Source of the DNA: Bradyrhizobium roseum
Lineage (GTDB): Bacteria; Pseudomonadota; Alphaproteobacteria; Rhizobiales; Xanthobacteraceae
Assembly (NCBI RefSeq): GCF_030413175.1
Contig: NZ_CP129212.1
Coordinates: 6,362,450-6,426,449 of the forward strand
Reading direction: 5' to 3'
DNA: 64,000 nt
A model generated the notes under the pieces. The model had not been told where the DNA came from. It did no database searches and saw nothing but the letters and a program-made list of their open reading frames with translations. Made by a program: the position numbers and the translations under genes. Below are positions 37,232 to 46,002 of this stretch, in pieces (the first letter of the stretch is position 1; each line of letters begins with the position of its first letter).

Positions 37232-38410
37232 TCAAGCTGTCGATTGGCTGGACGCATCCACGTCAGTCCAATCTCCATTCCGCACGCGCTGTCGAACTGA
37301 CTCCTGATCGTTGACCTTCCGGGTGTGAACCTCAGCGAGGACTTCTCCCGAGACGGCATCGACATAAACGGCCCAGAAGGAGGACGATCCGATCTTGCCC
37401 CTGTTGCCAGCGACCAAAACCTCCCAGAGGTGCGGATGGTCATTCAATGATCTGAGAGCCATGGCTCCCATGCGCCCTCCGTCAAATCCGTCGGGAATGG
37501 GCAAGTCTGCCATGATCGACGTGATGTCCGGACTGTCGAGCCACTTTTCGGGCAAATGAATTGCTCTCGCCATCCTGTCCGTCGCGTAAGACGGTACGGA
37601 ATCTGCATCGAACAGCAATCGGCCATCGTTCGCGAGGACTGCCGTCACCGTGTCACCGCTGTCACCGTAGCGCCACCAAACTTTCCAAACGCCGCGACCT
37701 TCGGGCACATCGAAGCCCCAGGTCGTCACCCTCGTCAGGCTCCAAGGCGGCTTGAAGTGCGCCATGAACGGGGCGATGAGGTTCAGGGCCTCGCGCGCGG
37801 TAGGAGCAGGCTCCGGGAAGGCGATCTTCCGATTTGGAGGAAGCTGGAACCGCACTGCTGCGCTGGCCGGCTTGGCTCCGAGCTTCCGACCGCCCCTGCC
37901 GAGAAGGTCTTGCGTGTGATCCTGCGCCAGATCGGGGGATAGCCATTGGTACTCGGGAAGTCCGAGCAACTCACCGAACCGAACGGCTGGTCGCACACGC
38001 ACTGCCTCCTCGTTGTTGAACGGACGGAGGAGCGGTTCGAGCGCCTCCGTTGCGATAAAAGGAGCCAGCGCGAGCGGATCGAACTGGTCGCGTTCGACAG
38101 CCGGCTGCGGGTCCCACCAGCATGCGAATTGGACCAGGGGGCGCTCCTTACCTGCGAGTGCGAAGCTCCAGCCGTGATCTTCGGCGTGGCAGTAATACAG
38201 GACCGGAAGGCCGGTCAGCGTCGCGAGATAATCCGCGAAACGCGCTTCACCGGCACTCTGGTACGCGGCCAGACCAGCATAGGGAACGAAGGTCAGCCAT
38301 CCATTCGCCGGTCCGAAGACAATGCCCGCGACTTTGGCCTGACGCAGCAGCTTCTGCGCATCGATGCCTTCGGCGAGACGAATATGATAGCTGACGCTGA
38401 ACTCGCTCAT
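37232..38410 (-). CDS. protein of unknown function inserted in the glc operon
   Basis: 392 aa, start ATG 38410, seven bases after the glcD stop and 24 before glcE, so it is co-transcribed. No signal peptide. The N-terminus (YHIRLAEGIDAQKLLRQA, GPANGWLTFVPYAG) and a Trp/Phe-rich middle (WKVWWRYGDSGDTVTAV) are soluble-protein-like. The C-terminus, FWAVYVDAVSGEVLAEVHT, resembles a PepSY-type strand pair. I cannot assign a family. It is absent from the glcDEF arrangement I know, and its base composition looks less GC-rich than its neighbours. Possibly a recent insertion. Confidence 0.75.
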   Translation of the reverse strand: MSEFSVSYHIRLAEGIDAQKLLRQAKVAGIVFGPANGWLTFVPYAGLAAYQSAGEARFADYLATLTGLPVLYYCHAEDHGWSFALAGKERPLVQFACWWDPQPAVERDQFDPLALAPFIATEALEPLLRPFNNEEAVRVRPAVRFGELLGLPEYQWLSPDLAQDHTQDLLGRGGRKLGAKPASAAVRFQLPPNRKIAFPEPAPTAREALNLIAPFMAHFKPPWSLTRVTTWGFDVPEGRGVWKVWWRYGDSGDTVTAVLANDGRLLFDADSVPSYATDRMARAIHLPEKWLDSPDITSIMADLPIPDGFDGGRMGAMALRSLNDHPHLWEVLVAGNRGKIGSSSFWAVYVDAVSGEVLAEVHTRKVNDQESVRQRVRNGDWTDVDASSQSTA

Positions 38411-38417
38411 GGCGCCG

Positions 38418-39911
38418 CTAGAACCGCGGAATGTCCGGAAACGCCAGCCTGCCGGCATGCACATGCATGCGGCCGAGTTCGGCACAACGGTGCAGCGTCG
38501 GAAACACTTTTCCGGGGTTGAGCAGGCCCTGCGAGTCAAAAGCACATTTCAGCCGCTGCTGCTGGTTGAGGTCGATCTCCGAAAACATCTCCGGCATCAG
38601 GTCGCGCTTCTCGATGCCGACGCCATGCTCGCCGGTCAGCACGCCGCCGAACTCGACGCAGGCGCGCAAGATGTCGGCGCCGAAGGCTTCCGCCCGCTCG
38701 ATCTCGCCCGGCTTGTTGGCGTCGTAGAGGATCAAGGGATGCAGATTGCCGTCGCCGGCGTGGAACACGTTGGCGCAGCGCAGGTCGTATTTCACCGAGA
38801 GGTCGCGGATGCGCGCCAGGGCCTTGGGCAGCGCGCCGCGCGGAATGGTGCCGTCCATGCAGAGATAGTCCGGCGAGATGCGGCCGACTGCCGGGAATGC
38901 CGCCTTGCGGCCGGCCCAGAACAAATTGCGTTCGGCCTCCGACGTCGAAATCTGGCAGGTGGTCGAGCCGCAGGCTTGCGCGATCGCCTCGACGCGCTTG
39001 ATCAGTTCGTCGACCTCGACGGCGGGGCCATCGAGTTCGATGATCAGAAGGGCCTCGACGTCGAGCGGGTAGCCGGCGTGCACGAACGCCTCGGCGGCGT
39101 GGATCGCGGGCTTGTCCATCATCTCCATGCCGCCGGGGATGATGCCGGCGCCGATGATCCGCGCCACGCATTCGCCGGCCGCCTCGACCTCGGCAAAACC
39201 GACCATCAGAGCGCGGGCGGTCTCGGGCTTCTGCAGGATCCGCACCGTGATCTCGGTGATGACGCCGAGCAACCCCTCCGAGCCGGTGATGATCCCCATC
39301 AGGTCATAGCCAGAATTCTCCGCGGTCTTGCCGCCGATGCGCAGGATCTCGCCGGACATCAGCACGATCTCGCAGCCCAGCACGTTGTTGGTGGTCATGC
39401 CGTATTTCAGGCAATGCACCCCGCCAGAATTTTCCGCGACATTGCCGCCGATCGAGCAGGCGATCTGCGACGACGGGTCGGGCGCGTAGTAGAAGCCGGC
39501 ATGGGCCACGGCCTGGCTGATCGCGAGGTTGGTGACGCCGGGTTCGGTCACCACCACGCGGTTGTCGAAATCGATCTCGCGGATGCGCTTGAACTTGCCC
39601 AGGCCCAGCAGCACGCCGTCGGCCAGCGGCAGCGCGCCGCCCGAGAGCGAAGTTCCGGAGCCGCGCGGCACCACCTTGATGCCCTGCTCGCCGCAATATT
39701 TCAGAACTTTCGAGACCTGTTCGGTGGTATCGGGCAGCACGACGACCATCGGCGGCTGCCGGTAGGCCATCAGGCCATCGGACTCGTAGGGCAGCATCTC
39801 GGCGGCGCTGTCGATCACGCCCTCGCCCGGCACGATCGCGCGAAGCGCCGCGACGATGGCGTCCCGGCGATCCAGAACCGCCTGATCGGCAGCCGGCATC
39901 ATGATGGCCAT
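38418..39911 (-). CDS. glcD: glycolate oxidase FAD-linked subunit GlcD
   Basis: 497 aa. FAD-binding segments VVPRGSGTSLSGGALPLADG, ITEPGVTN-like VVTEPGVTNLAIS and SSQIACSIGGNVAENSGGVH are diagnostic of the FAD/FMN-containing dehydrogenase family. The C-terminal GGVLTGEHGVGIEKRDLM is conserved. First gene of the operon; promoter in the 228-base divergent spacer with cytochrome c. Confidence 0.95.
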   Translation of the reverse strand: MAIMMPAADQAVLDRRDAIVAALRAIVPGEGVIDSAAEMLPYESDGLMAYRQPPMVVVLPDTTEQVSKVLKYCGEQGIKVVPRGSGTSLSGGALPLADGVLLGLGKFKRIREIDFDNRVVVTEPGVTNLAISQAVAHAGFYYAPDPSSQIACSIGGNVAENSGGVHCLKYGMTTNNVLGCEIVLMSGEILRIGGKTAENSGYDLMGIITGSEGLLGVITEITVRILQKPETARALMVGFAEVEAAGECVARIIGAGIIPGGMEMMDKPAIHAAEAFVHAGYPLDVEALLIIELDGPAVEVDELIKRVEAIAQACGSTTCQISTSEAERNLFWAGRKAAFPAVGRISPDYLCMDGTIPRGALPKALARIRDLSVKYDLRCANVFHAGDGNLHPLILYDANKPGEIERAEAFGADILRACVEFGGVLTGEHGVGIEKRDLMPEMFSEIDLNQQQRLKCAFDSQGLLNPGKVFPTLHRCAELGRMHVHAGRLAFPDIPRF

Positions 39912-40047
39912 GCGTATCCTCCAGGCCCGCGAATAACGATTTGTGGTGGCAAATCAAGCACGTCTGCCGCGCTTTGGGTAGGCCGTCCAAAGGTCGGATT
40001 GCCACGGCCCGGCCGATCAGTTCTCTCTGGGACAAGTTTGCGATAGT

Positions 40048-40088
40048 GAAACCTGTCAAGGTTTCGTGGCTTGTCCTGTTGAAACAGG
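40048..40088. promoter_or_regulatory. two adjacent palindromes in the glcD/cytochrome c divergent spacer
   Basis: GAAACCT-GTCA-AGGTTTC (40048-40065) is followed by CCTGTT-GA-AACAGG (40075-40088), and the second is enclosed by GTGGC / GCCAC. Such paired palindromes between divergent genes suggest a regulator site, for example a GntR- or FadR-type operator near the cytochrome c start at 40140. Alternatively the second palindrome is an mRNA hairpin. Confidence 0.4.
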
Positions 40089-40139
40089 CCTGCCACAAGA
40101 ACCTGCCTCTGTGACCCGGGAAGAAACGAAGAGCACCGC

Positions 40140-40532
40140 ATGAAAATATCGATTTTGAGCACGCTGGTTGTCGCCGCCTCGTTGACCGCAACATCCGGCG
40201 CGCTGGCGCAGGACGTCGCCGCCGGCAAGACGTCATTCAACAAATGCCTAGCCTGCCACGCGATTGGCGAAGGCGCCAAGAACAAGGTCGGCCCTGCGCT
40301 GAACGGGCTGGACGGCCGCAAGTCCGGCACTGTCGAGGGCTACAATTATTCAGATGCCAACAAGAATTCCGGCATCACCTGGGGCAAGGACGTATTCCTC
40401 GAATACATCAAGGACCCAAAGGCAAAGATTCCCGGTACCAAGATGGTGTTCGCCGGCATCAAGAACGAGAACGAGGCCAACAATCTCTGGGCCTATGTTG
40501 CCTCGTTCGACAAGGACGGCAAGCAAAAGTGA
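40140..40532 (+). CDS. class I cytochrome c (cytochrome c2-like)
   Basis: 130 aa; signal peptide ending GALAQ. Heme-binding CxxCH is KCLACH near residue 36. The axial Met lies in PGTKMVFAGIK near residue 100. Size and fold signature (VGPALNGLDGRKSG, GYNYSDANKNSGITW) match periplasmic cytochrome c550/c2. It carries electrons in the periplasm. Placed divergent from glcD. Confidence 0.93.
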   Translation: MKISILSTLVVAASLTATSGALAQDVAAGKTSFNKCLACHAIGEGAKNKVGPALNGLDGRKSGTVEGYNYSDANKNSGITWGKDVFLEYIKDPKAKIPGTKMVFAGIKNENEANNLWAYVASFDKDGKQK

Positions 40533-40589
40533 GGACCGCGTTCACCCTGCCCTGCACGGGCAGGGGGGCGATGTGAGCGGCCAACCGCC

Positions 40590-41552
40590 TCAATGCGCCG
40601 CCGCTTCTGCGCCTGGCGCCAGCACCGAGATCATCATCTCGACCTCGGCAACGACGCGATCGGGAACGGCATACTGAACCATGTGGCCGACATCAGGCAG
40701 CACGATCAGTTTGACGTTCGGCGCGGCAGCCGCGAACGGGCGCGAGTGGATGTTGGTCGATACCGTCTTGTCGACAGCGCCGGTGATGATCGTAACCGGC
40801 GCCTGGATCTCGGCATAGCGCGACGCCTGCGCGGCGACCGCCGCCTTCAGCGTCATCAGGTCGTGCGCATTGGCGATGAATTCGCGTGGTCGCAGCAACA
40901 GGGGCGTGGCGGTGTTTTTGACGAAGCCGTCCGGCATCGGCTGGGGTTGGAATACGCTCCGCGCGCCCGGCTCTGCCAGCAGGAGGCCAAGCGGCAGCGT
41001 GATGGTATGGGCCAATAGCGGGCCGATCACCGGGGTGGCGATCAGCCGGTTGTAGCTCCCGACACCGCCGGGCCATGGGTAGGCCACCGGCGCCAGCATC
41101 ACCAGGCCGGCCACGGAAGCCGGGTAGTCCAGCGCGATGCGTCCCCCCAGTGCGCCGGCCCAGGAGTGCACCACGAAGATCGCGCTGCGGACGCCGAGCT
41201 TGCCCAGCCCCTCTTCGATCATGCGGGCCTGAATCTCGGGGGTCGAGTCCTCCGTACGGGCGCGGGTGCTCCAGCCATGCCCGGGACGGTCGATCAGGAT
41301 CACGCGGTGCCTGCGGGCCAGCCGCTCGCCGACCGGCTGCCGCATCACCTCGAGATTGGAGCTTGCGCCGTGGATCATCACGATCGGCGGACCGGCCGCC
41401 TCGCGCGGGCCGATGTCGAGAATATGGAGGGTGCCGCCCGCCACCTCGACCATGGTGCCCCGGGCGGGATGGTCCCGCTCGCTAAGGAAGACGCCGGCTC
41501 GCGTGACCAGCGCCAGCACCGCCAACGCCGCCACGAAAATCACCACCAACAT
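40590..41552 (-). CDS. membrane-anchored alpha/beta hydrolase
   Basis: 320 aa from ATG 41552 (GTG 41579 is an alternative). An N-terminal hydrophobic anchor (MLVVIFVAALAVLALVTRAG) leads to the hydrolase fold: IVMIHGASSN, LIDRPGHGWS, nucleophile elbow VVHSWAGAL, Asp in ITGAVDKTVS and His in LPDVGHMVQ. The triad appears complete, unlike the dienelactone-like protein at 2124. Substrate unknown. Confidence 0.82.
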   Translation of the reverse strand: MLVVIFVAALAVLALVTRAGVFLSERDHPARGTMVEVAGGTLHILDIGPREAAGPPIVMIHGASSNLEVMRQPVGERLARRHRVILIDRPGHGWSTRARTEDSTPEIQARMIEEGLGKLGVRSAIFVVHSWAGALGGRIALDYPASVAGLVMLAPVAYPWPGGVGSYNRLIATPVIGPLLAHTITLPLGLLLAEPGARSVFQPQPMPDGFVKNTATPLLLRPREFIANAHDLMTLKAAVAAQASRYAEIQAPVTIITGAVDKTVSTNIHSRPFAAAAPNVKLIVLPDVGHMVQYAVPDRVVAEVEMMISVLAPGAEAAAH

Positions 41553-41813
41553 CGACGATTCCCGGCCAATTTTCTGCACCAGCGAGTTACGGGCCGGACC
41601 GGTGCCGGTTTCGGACGTTGTCCACAGGACCTGAAATCTGTGGATAGCGGGGTCATCATGACGTCATCAGCAACTTTATACAGTGGCGCTGACACTTTCG
41701 CCATTTCTGCGCGCGCCTCATGGCCAAGTAGTCGGGCGCCTGCGACACACCCGGTATCCACAGGAGCAGGGTCTCACTACAAATTGTTCCAGCGTAAACT
41801 CGGAGAAGTACCC

Positions 41814-41993
41814 ATGATTTCCGACGCAAGCGAAGCGGCCATCGATCAGATCGTCGCGAGCTGCAATGGCGACATCCGCGGCGCCCTCAAGGCGCTGTTG
41901 CGTGTCAACGAGCAGCTTGAAGCGGAATTGGCGCAGTTCTACGCCGCCGTAGGCCTCGACGGCATGGCTCGCGGCAGCAACGCGGTGCACTAG
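41814..41993 (+). CDS. small conserved helical protein
   Basis: 59 aa, ATG 41814 with GGAGAAG seven bases upstream. Sequence MISDASEAAIDQIVASCNGD, then a Leu/Glu-rich helix (ALKALLRVNEQLEAELAQFY). Similar short proteins recur in Bradyrhizobiaceae as hypothetical proteins. One coiled-coil-like helix is predicted. Function unknown. It is followed by a Ttract (TTTTTTT) directly after the stop. Confidence 0.65.
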   Translation: MISDASEAAIDQIVASCNGDIRGALKALLRVNEQLEAELAQFYAAVGLDGMARGSNAVH

Positions 41994-42260
41994 GTTTTTT
42001 TGGGGCCGAAGCGTTTTCTGACGCGAAGCGGCTCGAAAACGGCTTGATCGGATTGTTTCTCGTGATCCTGCGTGGTTGCGGGCGGCTCTTTCACCGCCGG
42101 GCAACCGGAAATGGTCGAACGGGCCAGCTTGGCATGGTCGGGCGACCGATAGGGTCCGTTTCCGAACCAGATTCACCACCGACCTGACGGGGTTGCTCGT
42201 GACGATCTCGCACGTCCAGCGGTGCGACGTTCCCGCCGGCAGGGCCGGATCAGGCACGCC

Positions 42261-42920
42261 TCAGATATCGCGGCCTTCGACCTTTTCGGTCAACGTCTTG
42301 ACCAGGTCCGGCACTTTTTCGAGGTGCGGGTTGACCGCCAGCGCCTTGCGGAATGCGTCGAGCGCGCGCTTTTCGTCGCCGATTTCCTGCATGATCATGC
42401 CGAGGCCCGCCAGCGCGCCGAAATGCCGGGGCTCCCGGATCAGCACTTGCCGGATATCCTCCAGGGACCGGTTGTAGTCGTTCTTCAGGTAATGCAGCGT
42501 CGCGCGCCGGTTCCAGGCCTCGACATAGTCGGGGCGCAGCTTGATGACAGAATCGAGCAATTTCAGCGCGACGTCGACTTTCTGCGCCTCCATCGCGCTC
42601 TTGGCGCGCAGCATCAACAGCGCCGCCGTGTCGCTCGGGGTCTTCATCCACAACGCCCAGATCCGCGCCTCGACATGCTTGGCGCTGGCCTCATCGGGGG
42701 CGGCCTTGAGTGCGCCGAACAGGAAGTCCAGCCCACGGGTGCGATCCGCGCCGATATTGGGAAGCTTGCTCGGCGGTTCCGGCAATTTCTTCTGGGCTTT
42801 TGGCGGAGGAACGACCTGGGCGTTGTTCTGCGCGTAAGCCGGCACGGCTGCCAGGACAGCAGCGGCCACGAAAACGGCTGTGGTGACGGTCCGGCAGCTA
42901 CCTGGGAATCTGAAAACCAT
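42261..42920 (-). CDS. exported TPR-repeat protein
   Basis: 219 aa. Signal peptide ending AVPAYAQ. A Pro/Lys-rich linker precedes at least three tetratricopeptide-like helix pairs (LLDSVIKLRPDYVEAWNRRA, NRSLEDIRQVLIREPRHFGA, ALDAFRKALAVNPHLEKVP). Likely a periplasmic scaffold protein. No partner genes adjacent; 267 bases of empty spacer follow towards the small gene at 41814. Confidence 0.8.
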   Translation of the reverse strand: MVFRFPGSCRTVTTAVFVAAAVLAAVPAYAQNNAQVVPPPKAQKKLPEPPSKLPNIGADRTRGLDFLFGALKAAPDEASAKHVEARIWALWMKTPSDTAALLMLRAKSAMEAQKVDVALKLLDSVIKLRPDYVEAWNRRATLHYLKNDYNRSLEDIRQVLIREPRHFGALAGLGMIMQEIGDEKRALDAFRKALAVNPHLEKVPDLVKTLTEKVEGRDI

Positions 42921-43030
42921 GCGCCAAGTCTAGACGTACAAAATCGCGCCGCAAGGGCAGCGCGTCGTCAAAGACTTGTGAAACGTGGAAAAAACCGCGC
43001 GGCACCGGCGAGCCTGACCAAGCCTCGGGC

Positions 43031-43156
43031 TTAACCCTGGCGGGCCTTGAAGCGGCGCTGCACCTTGTTGATCACGTAAACCCGGCCCTTGCGGCGGACC
43101 AGACGGTTGTTGCGGTGGCGACCACGCAGCGATTTCAACGAGTTACGGACCTTCAT
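43031..43156 (-). CDS. rpmJ: 50S ribosomal protein L36
   Basis: 41 aa: begins [20 protein letters not shown] and ends FKARQG. It is the alphaproteobacterial L36 of the form lacking the Cys/His zinc site (the YkgO-like type, 41 residues). It stands alone here, as usual in Rhizobiales. Start ATG 43156, stop TAA 43031. Confidence 0.92.
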   Translation of the reverse strand: MKVRNSLKSLRGRHRNNRLVRRKGRVYVINKVQRRFKARQG

Positions 43157-43498
43157 GGGACAATCCTGATGCTTTGAAAGGCCGTGTTGAAGGCCGAACC
43201 TGAGCTACCCGAAAGTGGCAAATGGGATTTATCCCGAAAGCGGCCAACCGCCCGGGACAGCGGGGTTTCTAAGCCATCGCAGGCCTTGATGTCAATTAAC
43301 CCGTCGCAACTCTCGGGACGCCGCAACAATCACTGGTCTCAAACGTTATGCAGCTGATTCAACGGCCGTTTTTGGGCAGACCGCAGCGTCAAATAGCCTC
43401 GGATTTATGAACGCGATCCAGGCTCCGCCCCCCGTATAAGACGAATCGGCCCGGAACGACGCCCGCCAGAACTCCGATAGAATGGAACCGATTTCGGC
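43157..43498. other. non-coding spacer between rpmJ and the desaturase
   Basis: 342 bases divergent spacer. I see no gene, tRNA or strong terminator. It must hold the promoters for rpmJ and the desaturase; no unambiguous -35/-10 pair was found. Confidence 0.5.
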
Positions 43499-44524
43499 AT
43501 GACGACCGCTCCAAGGCCGCCCACAAGAATCGCTGTTCTCGCGCCCGACGCCCCTCTCCCACCGCTCAAAGGCTTCCGGATGTCGCTGCCGGCGGGGGTC
43601 CACCCGTTCAAGCTGAACTGGCCTTACATCATCGGCATCGGCGCCTATCACGCCGTGGCCGTGCTGGCCTTCATGCCCGGCTATTTCAGCTGGAGCGGTC
43701 TCCTCGTCGCGATCGTCGGCACCCATCTGTGCGGGCTGCTTGGCATCAACCTCTGCTACCACCGGCTTCTCACCCACCGCGGCCTGAAATGTCCCAAATG
43801 GCTCGAGCACGCCATGGTCGTCATCGCGATGTCCTGCCTGCAGGAAACCCCGGCGCGCTGGGTCGCCATTCACCGCCGCCACCATCAATTCGCCGACGAA
43901 CAGCCGGACCCGCACTCCCCGCTGGCCGGCTTCTTCTGGAGCCACATTGGCTGGCTCCTGGTCCATCAGCCGGAGCTCTCGCGGCTCGGCATCTACGAAC
44001 GCTATGCCAAGGACATCCTGCGCGACCGCTTCTACGTCGCGCTCGAACGCCATCACGGGCTGATCTGGATCAATCTGCTGCAAATGCCGCTGTTCTTCGG
44101 CGCGGGCTTCGCTGTCGCGTGGCTGTCAGGAGAAACCGCGGCCGCGGCGGCCACCACCGGATTGAGCATCCTGATGTTCGGCGTGTTCGTGCGCACGGTG
44201 CTGGTCTGGCACATCACGTGGGCGATCAACTCGGTGACTCATGTATGGGGATATCGGAACTACGAAACCGACGAGGACAGCCGCAACAACCTCGTGGTCG
44301 GGCTGATCTCCAACGGCGAAGGCTGGCACAACAACCACCACGCCGATCCACGTTCGGCGCGACACGGCCATCGCTGGTGGGAGATCGACAACACCTGGCT
44401 GACGATTCGCTTCCTGGCCTGGCTTGGCCTCGCCAAGGACGTCGTGCCGCCGAGCGCTCACCTTGCGAAGCAGGCGACCGGCAGCAAGCTGACGACCCGG
44501 GGGCAGACCGGCGTGCCTGAATAG
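43499..44524 (+). CDS. fatty acid / acyl-CoA desaturase
   Basis: 341 aa membrane di-iron desaturase. The three His boxes are HRLLTH (88-93), HRRHH (125-129) and HNNHH (about 277-281). About four membrane helices separate them. It introduces a double bond into fatty acyl chains at the cytoplasmic membrane, probably the delta-9 type by overall pattern. Start ATG 43499; no downstream partner in the same operon. Confidence 0.93.
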   Translation: MTTAPRPPTRIAVLAPDAPLPPLKGFRMSLPAGVHPFKLNWPYIIGIGAYHAVAVLAFMPGYFSWSGLLVAIVGTHLCGLLGINLCYHRLLTHRGLKCPKWLEHAMVVIAMSCLQETPARWVAIHRRHHQFADEQPDPHSPLAGFFWSHIGWLLVHQPELSRLGIYERYAKDILRDRFYVALERHHGLIWINLLQMPLFFGAGFAVAWLSGETAAAAATTGLSILMFGVFVRTVLVWHITWAINSVTHVWGYRNYETDEDSRNNLVVGLISNGEGWHNNHHADPRSARHGHRWWEIDNTWLTIRFLAWLGLAKDVVPPSAHLAKQATGSKLTTRGQTGVPE

Positions 44525-44636
44525 GCTTCGTCGGGCGGGGCGCCCGAATCAAAAACATCGAAAACAACCCCATGCAAAGTAGAAAAGCCCCGCCCGCCCG
44601 GAGGTGTTTTGATACCTCGCGTTAACGGCGCCCTTC

Positions 44637-44665
44637 TTGAAAAATGATATCATTTATCCTATTTT
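44637..44665 (+). promoter_or_regulatory. toxin-antitoxin promoter with palindromic operator
   Basis: TTGAAA at 44637 and TATTTT at 44660 are spaced by 17 bases. The spacer contains the perfect palindrome ATGATATCAT (44644-44653). FitAB/VapBC operons are self-repressed by the antitoxin-toxin complex at such a site, so this is the likely operator. Confidence 0.7.
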
Positions 44666-44700
44666 GATAGCATCGCAGTCATTCCATGGAGGCCGCCATC

Positions 44701-44955
44701 ATGGCCGCTGTCACCATCCGCAACCTCTCCGAGGAGGCGCATCGGGCGCTGAAGGTCCGCGCGGCCAAGCACAATCGCAGCACCGAAGCAGAAATGCGCG
44801 CCATTCTGGAGGCCGCCGTCCGTCCCGAGGGCCGCTTGCGGCTCGGCACCGCTATGTCGGAGATAAGTCGGAAGATGGGTCTCACCAATGCCGATATCGA
44901 GGCCCTCGAACAGGTCCGCGATACGCGTCCCGCCGAGCCTATCAAGTTTGAATGA
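44701..44955 (+). CDS. FitA/VapB-type antitoxin
   Basis: 84 aa, ATG 44701 with GGAGG seven bases upstream (an in-frame ATG at 44686 is less well placed). A ribbon-helix-helix N-terminus, AAVTIRNLSEEAHRALKVRA, then HNRSTEAEMRAIL, is typical of FitA/Phd-like RHH antitoxins. The C-terminal tail (about 50-84) should bind and inhibit the PIN toxin encoded 12 bases downstream. Confidence 0.9.
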   Translation: MAAVTIRNLSEEAHRALKVRAAKHNRSTEAEMRAILEAAVRPEGRLRLGTAMSEISRKMGLTNADIEALEQVRDTRPAEPIKFE

Positions 44956-44967
44956 CTTCGCGCTCGA

Positions 44968-45390
44968 ATGGTGCTGCTCGACACCAATGTCGTCTCTGAG
45001 GCGATCAAACCCGAACCCCACCCATCGGTCATGGCATGGCTCGATGCCCAGGCGGCAGAGACGCTGTTCATTTCCAGCATCACCGTGGCCGAACTTCTCT
45101 TCGGCATCGGCGCGCTGCCGGACGGCAAGCGAAAGGATATGCTGGCAGCGCGGATCGACCGCTTGCTCGACCAGTTCGCCGGCCGCGTCGTCGACTTCGA
45201 TACCCCGGCGGCACGGCGCTATGCCGATCTCGCCGTCAAGGCACGCGCGGCCGGAAAGGGTTTTCCCACGCCCGACGGCTATATCGCCGCGATCGCTGCC
45301 GCGCACGGCTTCGCCATCGCATCGCGCGACACCAGTGCGTTCAATGCCGCCGGTCTGACGGTGATCGATCCCTGGACCGTGACGAGCTGA
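44968..45390 (+). CDS. FitB/VapC-type PIN-domain ribonuclease toxin
   Basis: 140 aa. PIN catalytic acids are visible: LLDTNVVSE (Asp 5), ITVAELLFGI (Glu about 43), TPDGYIAAIAAAHG (Asp about 102) and ASRDTSAF (Asp about 119). It cleaves RNA when released from the antitoxin. Gene order antitoxin-toxin, 12-base gap. Distinct from the two PIN-like proteins at 47759 and 48395. Confidence 0.92.
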   Translation: MVLLDTNVVSEAIKPEPHPSVMAWLDAQAAETLFISSITVAELLFGIGALPDGKRKDMLAARIDRLLDQFAGRVVDFDTPAARRYADLAVKARAAGKGFPTPDGYIAAIAAAHGFAIASRDTSAFNAAGLTVIDPWTVTS

Positions 45391-45527
45391 TAGGGCGTCA
45401 AGCGGCGCCTTTCCGCGCCATGACCGCCACTTGCACCGGTTCCTTCCGCCACAAGCCGAGATAGCCGGGAACGTAACCCGCTCTCGTCGCTTGTCACGCG
45501 CACACATCCATTACCATTGGAGAGATC

Positions 45528-45944
45528 ATGATCCGCCGTTTCATCGGAATTGCTGTCGTTGCCGCCAGCGTGGCGTTGCCGTTCGCCGCCCAGGCGCAGG
45601 GCGTCCCCGGAGGCGTCGAGCGAGGCTCGCGAGAGGGCGAGCGGGCCGCAGGTCCGGTGGGCGCCATCGTTGGCGGCGTGGTGGGTGGTGTCGTCGGCGG
45701 CGTGAACGGCGTGTTGGGCATCGACGAGCGTCCGCGCTTTCGCAGCTACGTCGTCGAACAGCGGCGGCCGTCTTACCAGTATCGCGAAGATGTGCGGGTC
45801 GGCGTCGTCTTGCCGGAACAAGGCGTCACCTATTACGACGTCCCGCAGGAATATGGCGTTCGCGATTATCGCTACACGGTGGTCAACGGCCGCACCGTGC
45901 TGGTCGAACCGCGCAGCCGACGGATCGTCGAGATCGTCGAATAA
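45528..45944 (+). CDS. exported DUF1236-like protein
   Basis: 138 aa. Signal peptide ending PFAAQAQG. A Gly/Val-rich hydrophobic stretch (AIVGGVVGGVVGGVNGVLG) could be membrane-inserting. The C-terminal YYDVPQEYGVRDYRYTVVNG, then RTVLVEPRSRRIVEIVE, matches the DUF1236 family, which is common in Bradyrhizobium. Function unknown. A strong terminator follows. Confidence 0.8.
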   Translation: MIRRFIGIAVVAASVALPFAAQAQGVPGGVERGSREGERAAGPVGAIVGGVVGGVVGGVNGVLGIDERPRFRSYVVEQRRPSYQYREDVRVGVVLPEQGVTYYDVPQEYGVRDYRYTVVNGRTVLVEPRSRRIVEIVE

Positions 45945-45963
45945 ATACGTCGCAGGACGGATC

Positions 45964-45993
45964 AAGGGCCACCTTTCGAGGTGGCCCTTTTTT
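45964..45993 (+). terminator. rho-independent terminator of the DUF1236 gene
   Basis: Stem AAGGGCCACC / GGTGGCCCTT with loop TTTCGA followed by TTTTTTG, 20 bases after the stop. It may also serve the convergent isochorismatase gene. Confidence 0.88.
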
Positions 45994-46002
45994 GTTGGCG
46001 CT

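Noticed and set aside
40545..40572. CCCTGCC/GGGCAGGG hairpin after cytochrome c as a terminator
   Set aside because: The stem is good but there is no T-tract on either strand.
42000..42260. Frames in the spacer between the 59-aa protein and the TPR gene
   Set aside because: No start site or composition expected of a gene; likely untranslated DNA.
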